From the NCBI GenBank assembly GCA_036873755.1, contig JAVTVY010018713.1:19473-83472 (forward strand): a stretch of 64,000 bases of DNA. Direction: 5' to 3'. The DNA is from Hanleya hanleyi (lineage: Eukaryota > Mollusca > Polyplacophora > Lepidopleurida > Hanleyidae). A program made the position numbers and the translations under genes. Positions 22,561 through 33,897 of this stretch are shown in pieces. The stretch's first letter is position 1. Each line of letters begins with the position of its first letter. The notes beneath the pieces are model-generated. The model was not told where the DNA came from. It searched no databases and saw only the letters and a list, made by a program, of their open reading frames with translations.

Positions 22561-23040
22561 CAGGCTGTGTGTACACAATGCAGGACTTGTTAGACAGGAA
22601 CTACGCTATAGCCGTTGGTAAATAAACTGGTGCCTCAAAACGGCGTTGATTATCCCGTGATTCACGATGAGCCTATCCTACGAAACATTGGTGAAATCGT
22701 CCTAGAACACTTTTACGATGTTGTGCAAATGACATCTGAAAAATAAAGCATTGGTTGGATGGCAAAATTTGGTCCAATTTACTGTCAACCTTAATACAAA
22801 TGCAACTCTTCACTGCCTTCATTGTACGGGAATGGAAATAGCAGAATTCCGACGAGGCATTTTGCAGCATTTAATGAAACAGTTGTTGAAACTTCAGCAA
22901 TAGTTTTGGAAATCCCACAACACGGCGTAGTATAGGTGGAAGGGCCATCCTAGAAGCATGCAACTGGAAAGTGTGAATTGTTTTCCCACTGAGAAAATAC
23001 CCTACATTCACTTATGGATGGAGCAAACTTGTGACAATGG
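22561..23040 (+). pseudogene. broken gene fragment, inverted paralogue of 24300-24690
   Basis: After an acceptor-like TTTTCCCGCAG a short frame reads GCVYTMQDLLDRNYAIAVG to a GTAAAT donor-like site. Further on, a frame beginning near DEPILRNIGEIVLEHFYD matches the better-preserved minus-strand frame at 24660-24466 (DEPMLRNIDEKSSRRHFYD...), then meets stops. The two copies align for over 350 bp in opposite orientation. The family is not recognised. Stops in both copies suggest pseudogenes. Confidence 0.55.
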
Positions 23041-23880
23041 TAACAGCTCAAACTCTATACCTGAAAAACTTGAAGCTCTATACATGATACAGAACGAGGT
23101 AAATATCAGTTAACGTGACGCGTCAGACTGTTCTTTTGTCAGTCCGTGATACCCAGCTACCATATGTCCTTGAATCCCAGTTTTCGTATTTTGACCGCAT
23201 TTTTCAGGGCCTCCGTAGCTGGTAACTCCATATCATCTTCAAGCTATCGCTTCGTTTTCAGCAAATACTGTTGCTGGCTAAAGGTTTGCCTATACGTCTC
23301 TACTGAATGACGACTGGCAGAAAACTCAATAGATAATATGTCCGCATCATGCCAGGTTCCCTGCACGAATATTCACGTATATGTATATACGTGTATGGAT
23401 TTGTGAGTACAAAGTCATGTACTGTTGTCAACATCCAGAGGCCGTTAAATGTTATTTAGACTCCCTGCCCTGATCCCTCTAGGATGTCTACGGTACACAT
23501 GTTATGCTAATGCTTATCATTTTCCTGGCCTCCGTTGAGGGCTAAATACCGTCAGAACACAATGTCCTCGATCCCCTTTGGGCGCAGGGTGCCATTTTTG
23601 GTCACCACATGACCCCTCGGGATATACTGACAAAGATCGACGACTTTTCAACCAAAACTCAACGACGATTTTTTCGGGGGGGGGGTTATCTTTTGACTTT
23701 TCTCGGACCTCTTAGCTATTCTGGTAAAATTTCAGAGCCGTCCGACCAAAAAATATCCCCGTGCCCAATGTGCATAAGATTGACTTTCTAAGTCTTTTTG
23801 TTCTTCTATGTTACCCTCATTGACCAATACTGCCAGGACAAAGTTTCGTGACCTTTCAACCAAAACACACAAACAAGGAC
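23041..23880. other. no gene seen
   Basis: Lies between the two inverted gene fragments. A G10 run occurs near 23676. No supported feature. Confidence 0.4.
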
Positions 23881-24186
23881 GGGCCGTATGGCAAGCCGTT
23901 TTACTATTTATATCAGCAAATTTTTTTGATGATATCAGCAAATTTTTGATGATATCAGCCAATCGTTTGGTGATATCACTAAAGGATTTGCTGATATCAA
24001 TAAAGTATTTCCTGATATCAGCAAATCATTTGATGATATCAGCAAATACGCTTTATTTGTTGATATTACCAAAGATTTGCTGATATCAGCAAATGATTTG
24101 CTGATATCATCAAGCTGATATCAGCAAATCATTTGAAGATATCAGCAAATGCCGAATAAAAAGTAAAACGACTTGCCATAGGGCCG
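23881..24186. mobile_element. palindrome-array MITE, module TGATATCA
   Basis: TIR of about 25 bp: GGGCCGTATGGCAAGCCGTT at left and its near-complement ending at 24186. The interior is about 13 copies of TGATATCAGCAAAT or ATTTGCTGATATCA, each centred on the palindrome TGATATCA. No coding. Confidence 0.9.
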
Positions 24187-24299
24187 CACCAGTTTTATTT
24201 TAAGTGATTGTAATAGCCCCATTTATATATATGTTTACTTGACTCTTATCTTATTTCTATCTCGTTCTATATCATGTATATAGTTTGAGCATTTTCCCC

Positions 24300-24690
24300 C
24301 ATTATCTTTAGTTTTTGTAAACTCGATGAGTGAATGTAGGATATTTTCTCGCTGGGAAGCCAATTCACACTTTCTAGTTGCAGCCTTTCCGAATGGCCAT
24401 CTCACGTACAGCATATGTAGTGTTGTGAGGTTTCCAAAACTATTGCTGAAGTGTCAAGAACTCTATTAGTAAATGCTGCAAAATGCCTTGATGAGATTCT
24501 GGTGTTTTCGGTCCTTTACAACGAGTTTCAGCTGTTCTGGCGTAGACAGTATAAATTCGACCAAATTTTGCCATCCAATCAAGACTTTATTTTCAGATGC
24601 CATATTCACAGCATCGTAAAAATGTCTCCTGGATGATTTTTCATCGATGTTCCGCAGCATAGGCTCATCGTGATTCGCGAGATAATCAGT
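24300..24690 (-). pseudogene. gene fragment with 64-codon open frame, inverted paralogue of 22561-23040
   Basis: Minus-strand frame 24660-24466 reads MLRNIDEKSSRRHFYDAVNM, then ASENKVLIGWQNLVEFIL, and ends ...KHQNLIKAFCSIY followed by stops. A frame-shifted continuation (FWKPHNTTY..., RKYPTFTH) also matches the partner copy. The coding strand is supported because conservation between the copies is at protein level in this frame. No family is recognised; it may be one exon of a larger gene family duplicated in inverted orientation. Confidence 0.55.
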
Positions 24691-25344
24691 GTCATTTTAT
24701 TTCTCTTCTGGACAACGGTTACAGCGTTTTCAATATCTAAGAAGTATTCCAGTTTGATTGGTAATCAGTGGTACGTAACACGCGGCCTGCTCTGGGAATA
24801 CAGAAAAAGGGGCATATATACCAGTTCTTTTTCTTATACGGTTTTTCAGACTTATTCGTGGGATCTTCAATCATACTAAAAACTCTTAAATTCTGCACGT
24901 CCACGCAATTTAATACATGCGCTTTCGACCCTCTTTCCACGGGCTTTATCAAGTTATAAAGTTTTGAAATGTAAATGCGAGACTATGGGGCTTCTGCCGT
25001 AGTCTCACCTGAAGGGTACTCATATGAAACATTACAAGGAACGATTCCAAAATTTCACTTCGGGTTGCATCTGAAAATTCTCAATACAAGATCCGAGACG
25101 ATGTTTGAAACAAATTGTGTTTATTCGTTGACAGACTTGAAATATAGCAAAATGACAAGCTAATGTCAGACGCAGAGTAGTTCCCAGAAGTCAGATGTAC
25201 AATGCTTCTATTCTTTGTACAATGAAACACGCATTCGAGGGAGACGTGATTTCAAAGTCTAAAAACATACCAACTGATCGTGCTTAAATACAGTCCAACA
25301 GAACAAACTAATTGACCTCAGGAATAACACTATCCAAACATGGC
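24691..25344. other. possible 3' end of a retroelement, otherwise empty
   Basis: The minus strand at about 24960-24890 reads ACTTGATAAAGCCCGTGG...ATGTATTAAATTGCGTGGAC, similar to a plus-strand stretch at 29756-29810. The shared piece looks like a conserved terminal segment of a mobile element. No coding assignment. Confidence 0.35.
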
Positions 25345-25452
25345 TCACGCGTTTTTATTGCAGCTGTTCATGTGGAGAATATGAAGAATTCACACGACCC
25401 CTAGCACCGGCTCAAGCGGAATTAGATAAAACAACTCAAACAACTCATCTGA

Positions 25453-26296
25453 CAATCTGATTAAAACTCAGACTCAATAACCGCTCCTATATCTGACATA
25501 GGAGCTAATTAAGATCTGAGACAGTTTCTATCTTAAATCTGTCGCGCATGTCAGACTGGCGACCAATCACAGTCCAGCCTCAACAGGCGAAGAGGTGCCT
25601 ATTGGCGCTCTCCATTTGGAGGCAACGCCAGCATTGCTCCGGCTCAGTAAATGGAACGTGTACAATCAAGGCATTGCCAGCGGCCACGCCGACTACGCGA
25701 AATGGAAAGCGCCCTATATTCAGTGGCGGCCAAGTTCAAGGGCGAGATCGAAAGTGATGGTGTTCCATGAATTTGACGTGCCCGCATTAAAGCAGGAGCA
25801 ACTGCAGATGCTTTCTTGCATGCTACGTAAAAGACACTGTATAGCCGTTCTTCCTACCGGCTACGGGAAATCTTTATGTTGCCGAGTGTATGGACGAGAC
25901 GCAGAAAAATCCACCCCCCATGCAGCCGGCTGACGAAGTTCTTGCTGTCGAATCCAGTCCATGAGCGATCACCGAAGATTATTATTTGCTCCCCGTTGCT
26001 CTCTTCAATGACAGACCGGGTGAAAAGATCAAGAGATATCTCTTGCACTGCTGGATATATAGGTACGGTTATTTTGTTTCATAAAATCAGTTCATAACTG
26101 CATCGCAACAACAACGGAGATTAGAACATTAGCCGTCACGCTATACTACGAGGCGTCTCATTGGGCGACTATTTGACCGGGAAACTATTTGATTCGGAGT
26201 TCATCTGACGGATTTGTTATAGGAACTGTCCCAGATCTTAATTAGCGACATGTCAGATATAGGAGCGGTTATTAAGTCGGAGTTTTATTCAGATTG
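25453..26296. mobile_element. Mutator-like non-autonomous element carrying a captured helicase fragment
   Basis: TIRs of about 90 bp begin CAATCTGA(T/A)TAAAACTC and continue through GACT(C/T)AATAACCGCTCC, TATATCTGACAT, GCTAATTAAGATCTG.GACAG. The 9-bp CTCATCTGA is duplicated at 25444-25452 and 26297-26305. The same target is unoccupied in the repeats at about 6022 and 6412. Long TIRs, 9-bp duplications and captured gene pieces are the hallmarks of Pack-MULEs. No transposase is encoded. Confidence 0.85.
25740..26065 (+). pseudogene. RecQ-type helicase N-terminal fragment (frameshifted)
   Basis: In one frame the sequence has FDVPALKQEQLQMLSCMLR, a Q-rich motif 0 region, and then the Walker A segment AVLPTGYGKSLCC at about 25844-25882. 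About 40 bases later homology moves to another frame with KIIICSPLLSSMTDRV...AGYIG, the motif Ia region of RecQ-like SF2 helicases. Motif II (DEAH) and everything downstream are absent. It covers only the first part of the helicase core, is frameshifted, and lies wholly inside the TIR element. It is therefore a captured, non-functional piece rather than a host gene. Confidence 0.8.
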
Positions 26297-26419
26297 CTCA
26301 TCTGATGTTATTGGATGAGCATCATGGATGTCTGATGGAGTAAACGCCTCAACATCGGGTAACCTGGTAAATGCAACAATACCCAAAGAAACTAACATGT
26401 AATTCACAAGTGAACTCTA

Positions 26420-26760
26420 GTGAACTCAGCCCTATTGAAAACCTTCCAGATCCGACATTGAATCCAGTTTTAGGAAACAGATTGTTATCGCCTACAACAT
26501 TCAGAGACAGGAAACCTGACCTCTATTGTTCGGCCAAATTGGAGAAACTAATAACATCTACTGTGTACATTTAGACTGTTACGCCCCTCTAAACTGAAGA
26601 TAGTCTAACATGCATACATGTACTATACAGCCTCAATTCAATGGTCTGTTAATTCTATCATCGAATGTTATCAATCTGCAATGATTGTAAAGGGCAATAT
26701 GATAAAATATAGATGAGTTCAAATCTTCAAAATAATATCTCATATTTTACATATCTCCTT
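26420..26760 (+). repeat. dispersed repeat, partner of 29330-29640
   Basis: Shares GGAAACAGATTGTTATCG, AGGAAACCTGA.CTCTA, TGTTCGG, TTACGCCCCTCTAAAC, CAATCTG.AATGAT and AGCTCAAATCTTCAAAA-type blocks with the 29.3 kb copy, same orientation. No coding recognised. Confidence 0.75.
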
Positions 26761-26948
26761 TACCACAAGTTAATTATTATCTCTCGAAGAAAAAATTGAC
26801 TGCATATGCCATCCACTATACAATTAAAATAAGACGATGAATAATATCGCATGCAATCGAATACACGTTTATACATGCATCAAGACAACGGAAATAGAGG
26901 AAATTTGCAAAATACCATGGACCCATGAATTGACGCTGATTTCAAACT

Positions 26949-27027
26949 CAAATGGTCATACTGTGAAGTCATGTGGCTCTGTCAGTATGTCGGCACCTCT
27001 TCCCACTTACCTTATATGTGTTGTAAT
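26949..27027 (+). repeat. 79-bp direct repeat, partner at 27448-27527
   Basis: TACTGTGAAGTCATGTGGCT, CTGTCA.TATGTCGGCACCTC and TTATATGTGTTGTAATT are nearly identical to 27448-27527. The intervening 420 bp contains a SINE-like piece (27030-27260). Confidence 0.85.
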
Positions 27028-27029
27028 TT

Positions 27030-27260
27030 TTACCTGTATATAGCGAGATTCTGCTGGTGGACGTTTCGTCCCCGAGGCCCGCCCCTGTCAGACCTGTTGG
27101 TCTTTGATATATGTTGGCATTTGTGGGAAGTTGATCCTGGGTCGGCATCGGGCCTTACAGACTAGTCTTTTGTGTTAAACGCCGTCATTTTCATCTGACG
27201 ACGATGCAGCTCTCCAATCCCCAGTGATTGCTGAATGCGACATTAAACCTTAATTATACG
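27030..27260 (+). repeat. possible SINE-like interspersed repeat
   Basis: GC-richer island with GGTGGACGTTTCGTCCCCGA, GACCTGTTGGTCTTTGATAT, GTTAAACGCC and an end TGAATGCGACATTAAACCTT. The last segment resembles other SINE ends in this window, but no pol III boxes are convincing. Confidence 0.35.
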
Positions 27261-27447
27261 AGTGGTCAGAGCATTTCCATCATAGCTCTCTAGATTTGTA
27301 TCTAATACCGCTTATGCCAGTGCTAGGGGCCGTGTGGTCATATCATCCAAGTTGCCACATGAACAGGTACAATAAAAGCGTACCTGTGATACAACACATA
27401 TCACGAATCGTTAGATTCTTGGTATGTGCTTTAGAATAGGTTAACCG

Positions 27448-27527
27448 GAAGGCTATACTGTGAAGTCATGTGGCTCTGTCAATATGTCGGCACCTCTTCC
27501 CACTTCCCTTATATGTGTTGTAATTAC
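27448..27527 (+). repeat. second copy of 79-bp direct repeat
   Basis: Near-identical to 26949-27027. It is followed by unrelated sequence, so only this block is duplicated. Confidence 0.85.
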
Positions 27528-29329
27528 AGTAAAACCTAGAAAACGATATGGATATCTATCAGCAACCACAACAATCTACACTCAAATAAACACATGTTTA
27601 CTTCATTCGATGTACCCAATAATTTTCAACTTTAAAGAATAGTTTCCGAAATCAACCAACAAGTTTTTGCTCCGCTTGCTAAATTTCACAATATAACGCT
27701 ATATTCCAAGAAATGAGGGTATATAGTAACCGAAACCTCCACATAAATCGCTTCCTCCAAGTGTGTTACGGATCTCTGAAAGTAACAACCAAATATCCTC
27801 AAACACCGCGTACACAAACAATATTTTACAAAACAGAGCTACTGGAACTTAGTCTAAAAATAATAATAACTGTGTGTACTCCTATCCAGTTACATGCATT
27901 TAATTAGTACCAAAGATGTTTGGATGTATACCGTTAGCAAATAAATTGCAATACTTCACCAACAGTACGTGTTGACACCTCATAAACACAATCCTAATAG
28001 CTTATATCCACTTCTTAGCAGCGTTCTGGTCAGACATCTTTTCGTAGTGGAGATAAAGGCGTGCAGCGCCCACCCAAATTTTCATTAATTTGACCATTAG
28101 ACCATTAAAATGACCATTACAAAATAAAATAAATGCAAATCCTCCAGTTTGACGTCGCGACACCTTGGCATCCCTAAATTGTTACATGTACAAAGTAAGC
28201 ACCAAAGTCACTTGAATGGCGACATCATTTCTGTTACATTGGCGTAGCTTCCATGGACACTCACTGAATACATTTCCAACAATCTAGAGAAACCAATATG
28301 TGATCTTGGATCAATGGTCAGGTCGTCTTCTTCCTCCGGCGTCTAATATCCGACAGGATTTGAAGTGTTGTAGTGGATCGTGCCACCGCCATAAATCCGA
28401 GGATCAGATGAAGATACTCTTGGGCAAACTCCGAACAGCGCATGTCAGCTGAACGACTATATCGCCTGGCTACAAGCACTGCGCGCAATTGAAAACATCG
28501 TGAACACGCTCTCAGCGTTGAGATTACTCCGCAATATATACCTTCCTTCTTTCCGCTAAAAGCCTTTGTTTCATCAACCAAATATATCCCAATAGTATTT
28601 AATAAATATCTTACACCGAAAAAGAAGTTAGATTCTTCGTTTTCTCGCCGTTCTCAACGAATCTATTTGCGAAGGGAGCTGCATATGTGCGTGATTAGTC
28701 CCATCGTAACAAACCCACCTGTTTCCCTGGTCTTCGGATCTGTGCTAGAGCATTCGACTGCGGGCAGTGCTTGTAGCCAGACGATAGTCGTTCAGCTAAC
28801 ATGTGCTGTTCGGAGTTTGACTCTTGGAATGTGATCGTCATCCGCATGTGGATTTAATAGACTATTTCAAGGGGTGTCTCTTCTGTCGGCACTGCCTCTG
28901 TGTCGTGGATCTCATCTTCGACTTCTGATCACCGGTTTCATCTTTCCATCTCACGATCACCGATAATTCACCACCGCCATCACTATAAGACCCTTTCTTA
29001 TACGTGCAGACTGGCATTGCTCCAACTTAGCAAAACCATTTCAGCCATCAATGTATTTAGTCTCTCCTTAACACTTAGGATCTCTTCAACAGCCGTCAAC
29101 TCGCCGTTATTAACCTGCATCATATCTGTGGGACTTGATTGCGCCATAACTATGGCTTTCACTTGCAGTGGTGTTTTCAGAAAATTCTAGTCAAAATTCC
29201 CAAGAGCCCACGTGCGTTTGTGAATATTTAAATAGTACAATACTTCAGTCGTAGAGATGTGTGCCTCGGCTAGCAACACCTACTGCGATAGAGAGCTAAA
29301 ACATCCCGCATTAAAATCTTAAATTCACT
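27528..29329. other. no supported gene
   Basis: A minus-strand frame at 28318-28581 (87 codons, basic C-terminus) and a plus-strand frame at 28900-29190 are unrecognised. Neither has splice or promoter support. GC content is slightly raised around 28300-29150, so an unrecognised exon cannot be excluded. Confidence 0.35.
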
Positions 29330-29640
29330 CCTAATTAAAACCTTCCAAGCCCGACACTGAATCCTGTTTGAGGAAACAGATTGTTATCGTTCATATTAGA
29401 ACATGCACTGAGAGGAAACCTGAACTCTAATGTTCGGTCAATCTGGAGAAAGATACAGCATCCAGTGTGTACATGCAGGCTGGTCAGTAAGTTACGCCCC
29501 TCTAAACAGAACACAGCCTTACATGCTGCTAATTCTATTATCGAACATTACCAATCTGTAATGATTAAGAAATGCAATAAAATAAGCTATAGATTAGCTC
29601 AAATCTTCAAAAAAACATCTCCTGTTTTACAAAGGGAAAA
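29330..29640 (+). repeat. dispersed repeat, partner of 26420-26760
   Basis: Second copy of the same family, with a small insertion (ATTAGAACATGCAC) relative to the first. Confidence 0.75.
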
Positions 29641-30023
29641 TAAAATAATTTGAAATATATAATATACAAACAACAACAAATTATATTGAACTTTTAAAGT
29701 TATCAATACATTCGGCGTTTGTATATTATAAATTTCCAATTATTTTATGTTCACTTGATAAAGACACCGGCAAGAGCTCGTGTGTTAAATTGCGTGTACA
29801 TGGAGAAGCTCAGGGCTTGTAATATTATTGATGTCCTTGTCTTTTTGATCTGTCATGCCCAAGAGTTTGCGGAGGGTGGCGTGCTGTAATAGTTCTTTTT
29901 ATTTACTAATATTCCATGCAAAAATTCAGGGGTAATTGATATAGTTTGCCCCTGTCAAACACTAAGAGAAGATATGACCGGTCTAGCATAATAGAGCGTT
30001 GATCGACGAGCATCGATCATCTC
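29641..30023. other. no feature apart from a retroelement-like end
   Basis: 29756-29810 (ACTTGATAAAGACACCGGCA...GTGTTAAATTGCGTGTAC) resembles the minus-strand segment at 24960-24890. Confidence 0.35.
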
Positions 30024-30245
30024 AACATCGTTATGAAATGTCATGAAATCTTTACTGATGACTTATTAGTTCGGTCGAGAGCTACCCACGTGCTTGGAAT
30101 ACAAATTCTTCACCAGCCATCTTTGAACGAACATCGTTATGAAATCTCCTGAAATCATGTTGAGGATTCACTGATCACCCATTAATGCGGTCGAGAGCTA
30201 CCTTCTTGTTTGCAATACGAATTCCTTGCCAGACTTCTTTGCAGA
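30024..30245 (+). repeat. two tandem copies of a ~118-bp unit
   Basis: Each has CATCGTTATGAAAT, CCTGAAATC or CATGAAATC, CGGTCGAGAGCTACC, GCAATAC.AATTC and CCAG.C.TCTTTG. Confidence 0.8.
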
Positions 30246-30394
30246 ACGCAACCTTAAAATGTAATACCATGCCGGAGCTCCGCTACATAATTATACATAC
30301 CATGAAACATTGAGGAAAGCACACAAGACACAGACAGGAAGCTTACATGGTGCAATGAAAACAAGTGCTATTACAGTGCTAAACATCACATTAT

Positions 30395-30477
30395 CAAGTA
30401 TTAGGTCTTTGAATTATGGACGTGGAACTTCTTTTATGGACGACGGCTGAATATTGAAAGACGAACTAGACGCTTAT
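30395..30477 (+). repeat. dispersed repeat 'GGACGACGGCTGAATATT', copy 4
   Basis: TAGGTCTTTGAATTATGGAC, then TTTTATGGACGACGGCTGAA, then AAAGACGAACTAGACGCTT. Confidence 0.8.
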
Positions 30478-30569
30478 ATTTCATCTGTAATATAATCGAA
30501 AGCAAAGATTTATCATCTGAAGGTATAGCCCATTGCTCAGTTTCTGATCTGTAAATACAATACTACTAT

Positions 30570-31130
30570 GATTATAAAGGTTCCCATCTGTAACTATAAT
30601 CGATTCCTAAAGCTTCACATGTGTCCTAATGGATGCACATATTTTCCATATATTTTCAACTATACTCGAGTACTCAGATTTTCAATTTGCAAGAATAGTC
30701 AATTACTCAGATCTCCCACCCGTAACTAAAATCAATAATTAAGATTATCCAGAAGTAACTATAATCGAACATATAGATTGTTCGTATGTAACTTTAGTCG
30801 ATCGCTCAGGTTTCCATCTATAATCGATTAATAAGGTCTCTCATATGTAAGTAAAATCGATTACTACGGTTTCCTAGTTGTAGCTCTCATTGGTTACGAA
30901 GGTTTCTCATCTGTAACTATAATCCATTACAGAGATTTCCATCTGTAACTATATCGATTACTAAACTCTCTCATATGTAAGTCTAATCGATTACTGAGAT
31001 CTCCTAGCTGTAACTCGTATTGACTAATAAGGTTTTACATCTGTAACCATACACGATTAATAAGTCATAGTTCCTATGTATAAATACAATGGATTATTAA
31101 GTTACTATACTCGATTTCTATGATTTTATC
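30570..31130 (+). repeat. degenerate ~30-38-bp minisatellite
   Basis: About sixteen diverged units built on CATCTGTAACTATAATCGAT plus TACTAAGGTTTC. Units are uneven in length and AT-rich, so the array is old. No coding. Confidence 0.8.
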
Positions 31131-32799
31131 TGAAAATCAAATCGATTTTTTACATATCTAGAACCCTCATTGACTACTTATACCCATTTGAGATAACTGT
31201 TTTTAACAACTGGGTTAACGGAAGAGTTGAGTATAATATAAAACAACAGCTAATGAATAATCGAAATTTATGTTTTAATAGAATAATCTCTATTATTTAA
31301 GGATTGTGAAATTGCAACGCTTGATTGTAACACTGTGTATGTTGGTTTTAATTGTAACCATATACAATCATAGATATATCGTATGTACAACAGTGACTCA
31401 TATCGTACATGGTATATTCTTGATCAATGTCATAATACGCTGAACTTTACTTTGGACGGTAATATTTTTTACATGTGTGTAAATAAATCTTAAAGTAATA
31501 TGAAAGGTACATCTGATGACATATCGCTAGAACTGATAATGAGAGTGTCGCACTGAACATTTTTTGTATTCCATCGTCTTGTATCGCACAAACTGACCTT
31601 TGTTGCGGCTGACTGCATCTGAAATAGGCATTATTAATTAAGTATCGTAACAGTCGCACCAGGCAGTCGTAATTACTACGCTTTTGCCGTCGACTCGTCC
31701 CGACTTTTGCATGTAACTCATAAAGAACGGAATGAGTTACAGTTAGATGTAACATAATTTTAATCACCTTCTTAAACAAGCTGGGACTCTCGATGTTTCA
31801 ATTATGCATGTCTGCAAGAGTGATAGGCGTGCCATGTACCCGCTAATCTCATTATCTGGTCATTTCCACCAGGATCTTTCATGACGTTGTCAATTTTATA
31901 ATCGAAATTTTCGTTAAACAGATCAAGAGACCACGATAGTTGGATCAGATGGGACAGGTACTAAGCTACATTCGGATCGAATATTACTTGCAGTTTTTGT
32001 GTCAGTATGTGTATCTCGTAAACAGATTATTGAATATTTCATTTTCACAGATAGTCTCATCGTTCTTTGGAATCAGCCAATCCTTGACAGTTCATAGATA
32101 CTACTTATACTCTGTCAGCCATATTGCGAATGCCGAGTTGAATATTTGTGCCAGGAGGATATATCTGTTACATTTAAAGTTATAACAATGTAGTTTTTCT
32201 TCTAATAATTTAGAATATATTTTGCCAATACAGGACAAAACATGGGCTCTCAGCAACAGTATTCCTGTAAAGCATCTGGCATCTGTATATCATGCTAATA
32301 CGTAAACAAAAAACACCATATACTGTACAAATGAACATCATTACAGCTCTTGGCGGATAAATGATCATGATCCGATTTCATTTTATACTTGTAGGCCTAT
32401 GTATAGGGAGGTTCTGTGGTAAGATCATTGCCTAACCAATTACATATATTATACAGAATTCATAAGTTCACCATCTGTGGTGACTGAAACTTGGTATTGG
32501 ATCCAGTAATGGACACGTCCACAATCCGTAGGCTAGACAAATTGTCCTAGATCTAACGAATAATTACATTTACACTGATCCTTGGAGAATAAATCATAAA
32601 GATGATCGCAGGAATACCTAACGACGAAAATACGTTTGGCAACAAGCTCGACTAGATTTCTTTCTAACATCACCAGATATTTTTAATATAACAAATGCCA
32701 TATATTAAACCTGGCTACAAAACGGTTCATTCCGCTGTTTTGACATAATGAAAATTTACAAATACATAATGGATATTTCACTGTTCGCTGTTCCGGGAC
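31131..32799. other. no supported gene
   Basis: The 110-codon minus-strand frame (31447-31779) and the plus-strand 31940-32185 frame have no recognised domain. AT-rich DNA. Confidence 0.4.
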
Positions 32800-33885
32800 A
32801 TTGATTATATTAATATGGTGAAAGGTAACGTTAAATCAGTGGTGGACGACTGTGCTCTCAAAATGTATAATGCAGACCCTTTACTCAATTTAGACAATTC
32901 AAATTACAACTGGACATAAACGACGAACTTTGGAGACTTTATTCATAGTAAGATTCAGAGGTGAAAGAATAAATACCGGTACGCTTCATTAAAAATAGCG
33001 GAAAAAATCAAGCGATTTAGAACTTTCTATGTCTTGAAAAGATAAATTATACCAATAAACTAATGACTAAATTAACACTAAATATTGGAGAAAACCTTTT
33101 TAATAGTAAACTCAAAACGATCGAACAGAAACCATGTTATGAATTGAAGCGATATGCAGGTATATATAGCAGTAACGCTGTGCAAGGTCGATAAAGAGAG
33201 AACCTTTAATTCACTGGAATTCGATATATTAACTGAACTAGCATTGGAAACTTTAGAGGGAAAAATTACCTGGACACATCTGACACGTACATTGAAGCAT
33301 ACACAAAACGAAAAAAGTCCCGGCATCAAGGGGTTTCATGTAGAAGTCTTTACGAACGTTTTGAGACAAATTGGACGGTTTGTTTTAAGATCTGTCAACG
33401 CCGGATATAATAAAGGTGAACTTTTTATTAGTCAAAGACAAGCATGATAACATCGCAAGTTATTGAAGAACTGGAGACCTATATCGTTGTGGAACTTGAT
33501 CTATAAGCTAACCTCATCCTCAATCGCAAATGGAATTTCCGCACGACTGAATTGAGTACAAGCGTCTAGTTCGTCATTCAATATTCAGCCGTTGTCCATT
33601 AAAGACTTTCTGCGTTCATAATCAGAAGACCTATTCCATATAACAACATCAGCACCAAATTATCGACAAAAAAAACAAAGAACAAGCAAGATAGAATCGT
33701 TCAACTATTTTCAATGATATTTCAAACATATCAAATCCGTATCGCTGATTGTCTTATTCAGATATATGACTTAATGCTCCTTTTTTTTAATGACTTTGAA
33801 AAATCTTTCGATTCTGTGTCATGGACATTTTTGGAATATGTTCTGAAGACATCCCATAGGCGTAAAGTGACTGTCAATTAACAGC
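32800..33885 (+). pseudogene. L1-clade LINE fragment (endonuclease-RT linker and RT start)
   Basis: Fragments collinear with L1-type ORF2 are seen. Near 32806 is a piece with DIDYINMVKGNVK and Y-N-x-D spacing. The frame 33154-33447 contains LALETLEGKITWTHLTRTLK, then KSPGIKGFHVEVF and NAGYNKGELFISQRQ, the classic start of the RT domain. A shifted frame gives NWRPISLWNLIYK, and 33775-33850 gives LLFFNDFEKSFDSVSW, the RT A-box region. Frames are broken by stops and shifts, and a dispersed repeat is inserted at 33554-33755. Only about a third of an ORF2 remains; no YxDD box is present. Confidence 0.85.
33554..33755 (-). repeat. dispersed repeat 'GGACGACGGCTGAATATT', copy 5, inside the LINE
   Basis: Minus-strand copy from ACAAGCGTCTAGTTCGTCAT to about CAAATCCGTATCGCTGAT. 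The LINE protein homology stops just before it and resumes just after, so it inserted into the LINE and is a mobile unit of about 200 bp. Confidence 0.8.
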
Positions 33886-33897
33886 ACATTCTGTAGT

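Larger units (their letters stand above)
25345..26360 (+). repeat. dispersed host repeat split by a TIR element
   Basis: 25345-25452 matches the 5.85-6.05 kb repeat (TTTTTATTGCAGCTGTTCATG, GACCCCTAGCACCGGCTCAA, CAACTCATCTGA) and 26297-26360 resumes with CTCATCTGATG...GATGAGCATC and GATGGAGTAAACGCC. Removing 25453-26305 restores a continuous repeat. Confidence 0.9.

Noticed and set aside
23909..24156. CRISPR array (regular TGATATCAGCAAAT repeats)
   Set aside because: Repeats are contiguous palindromic modules without unique spacers, lie inside a TIR element, and the genome is animal.
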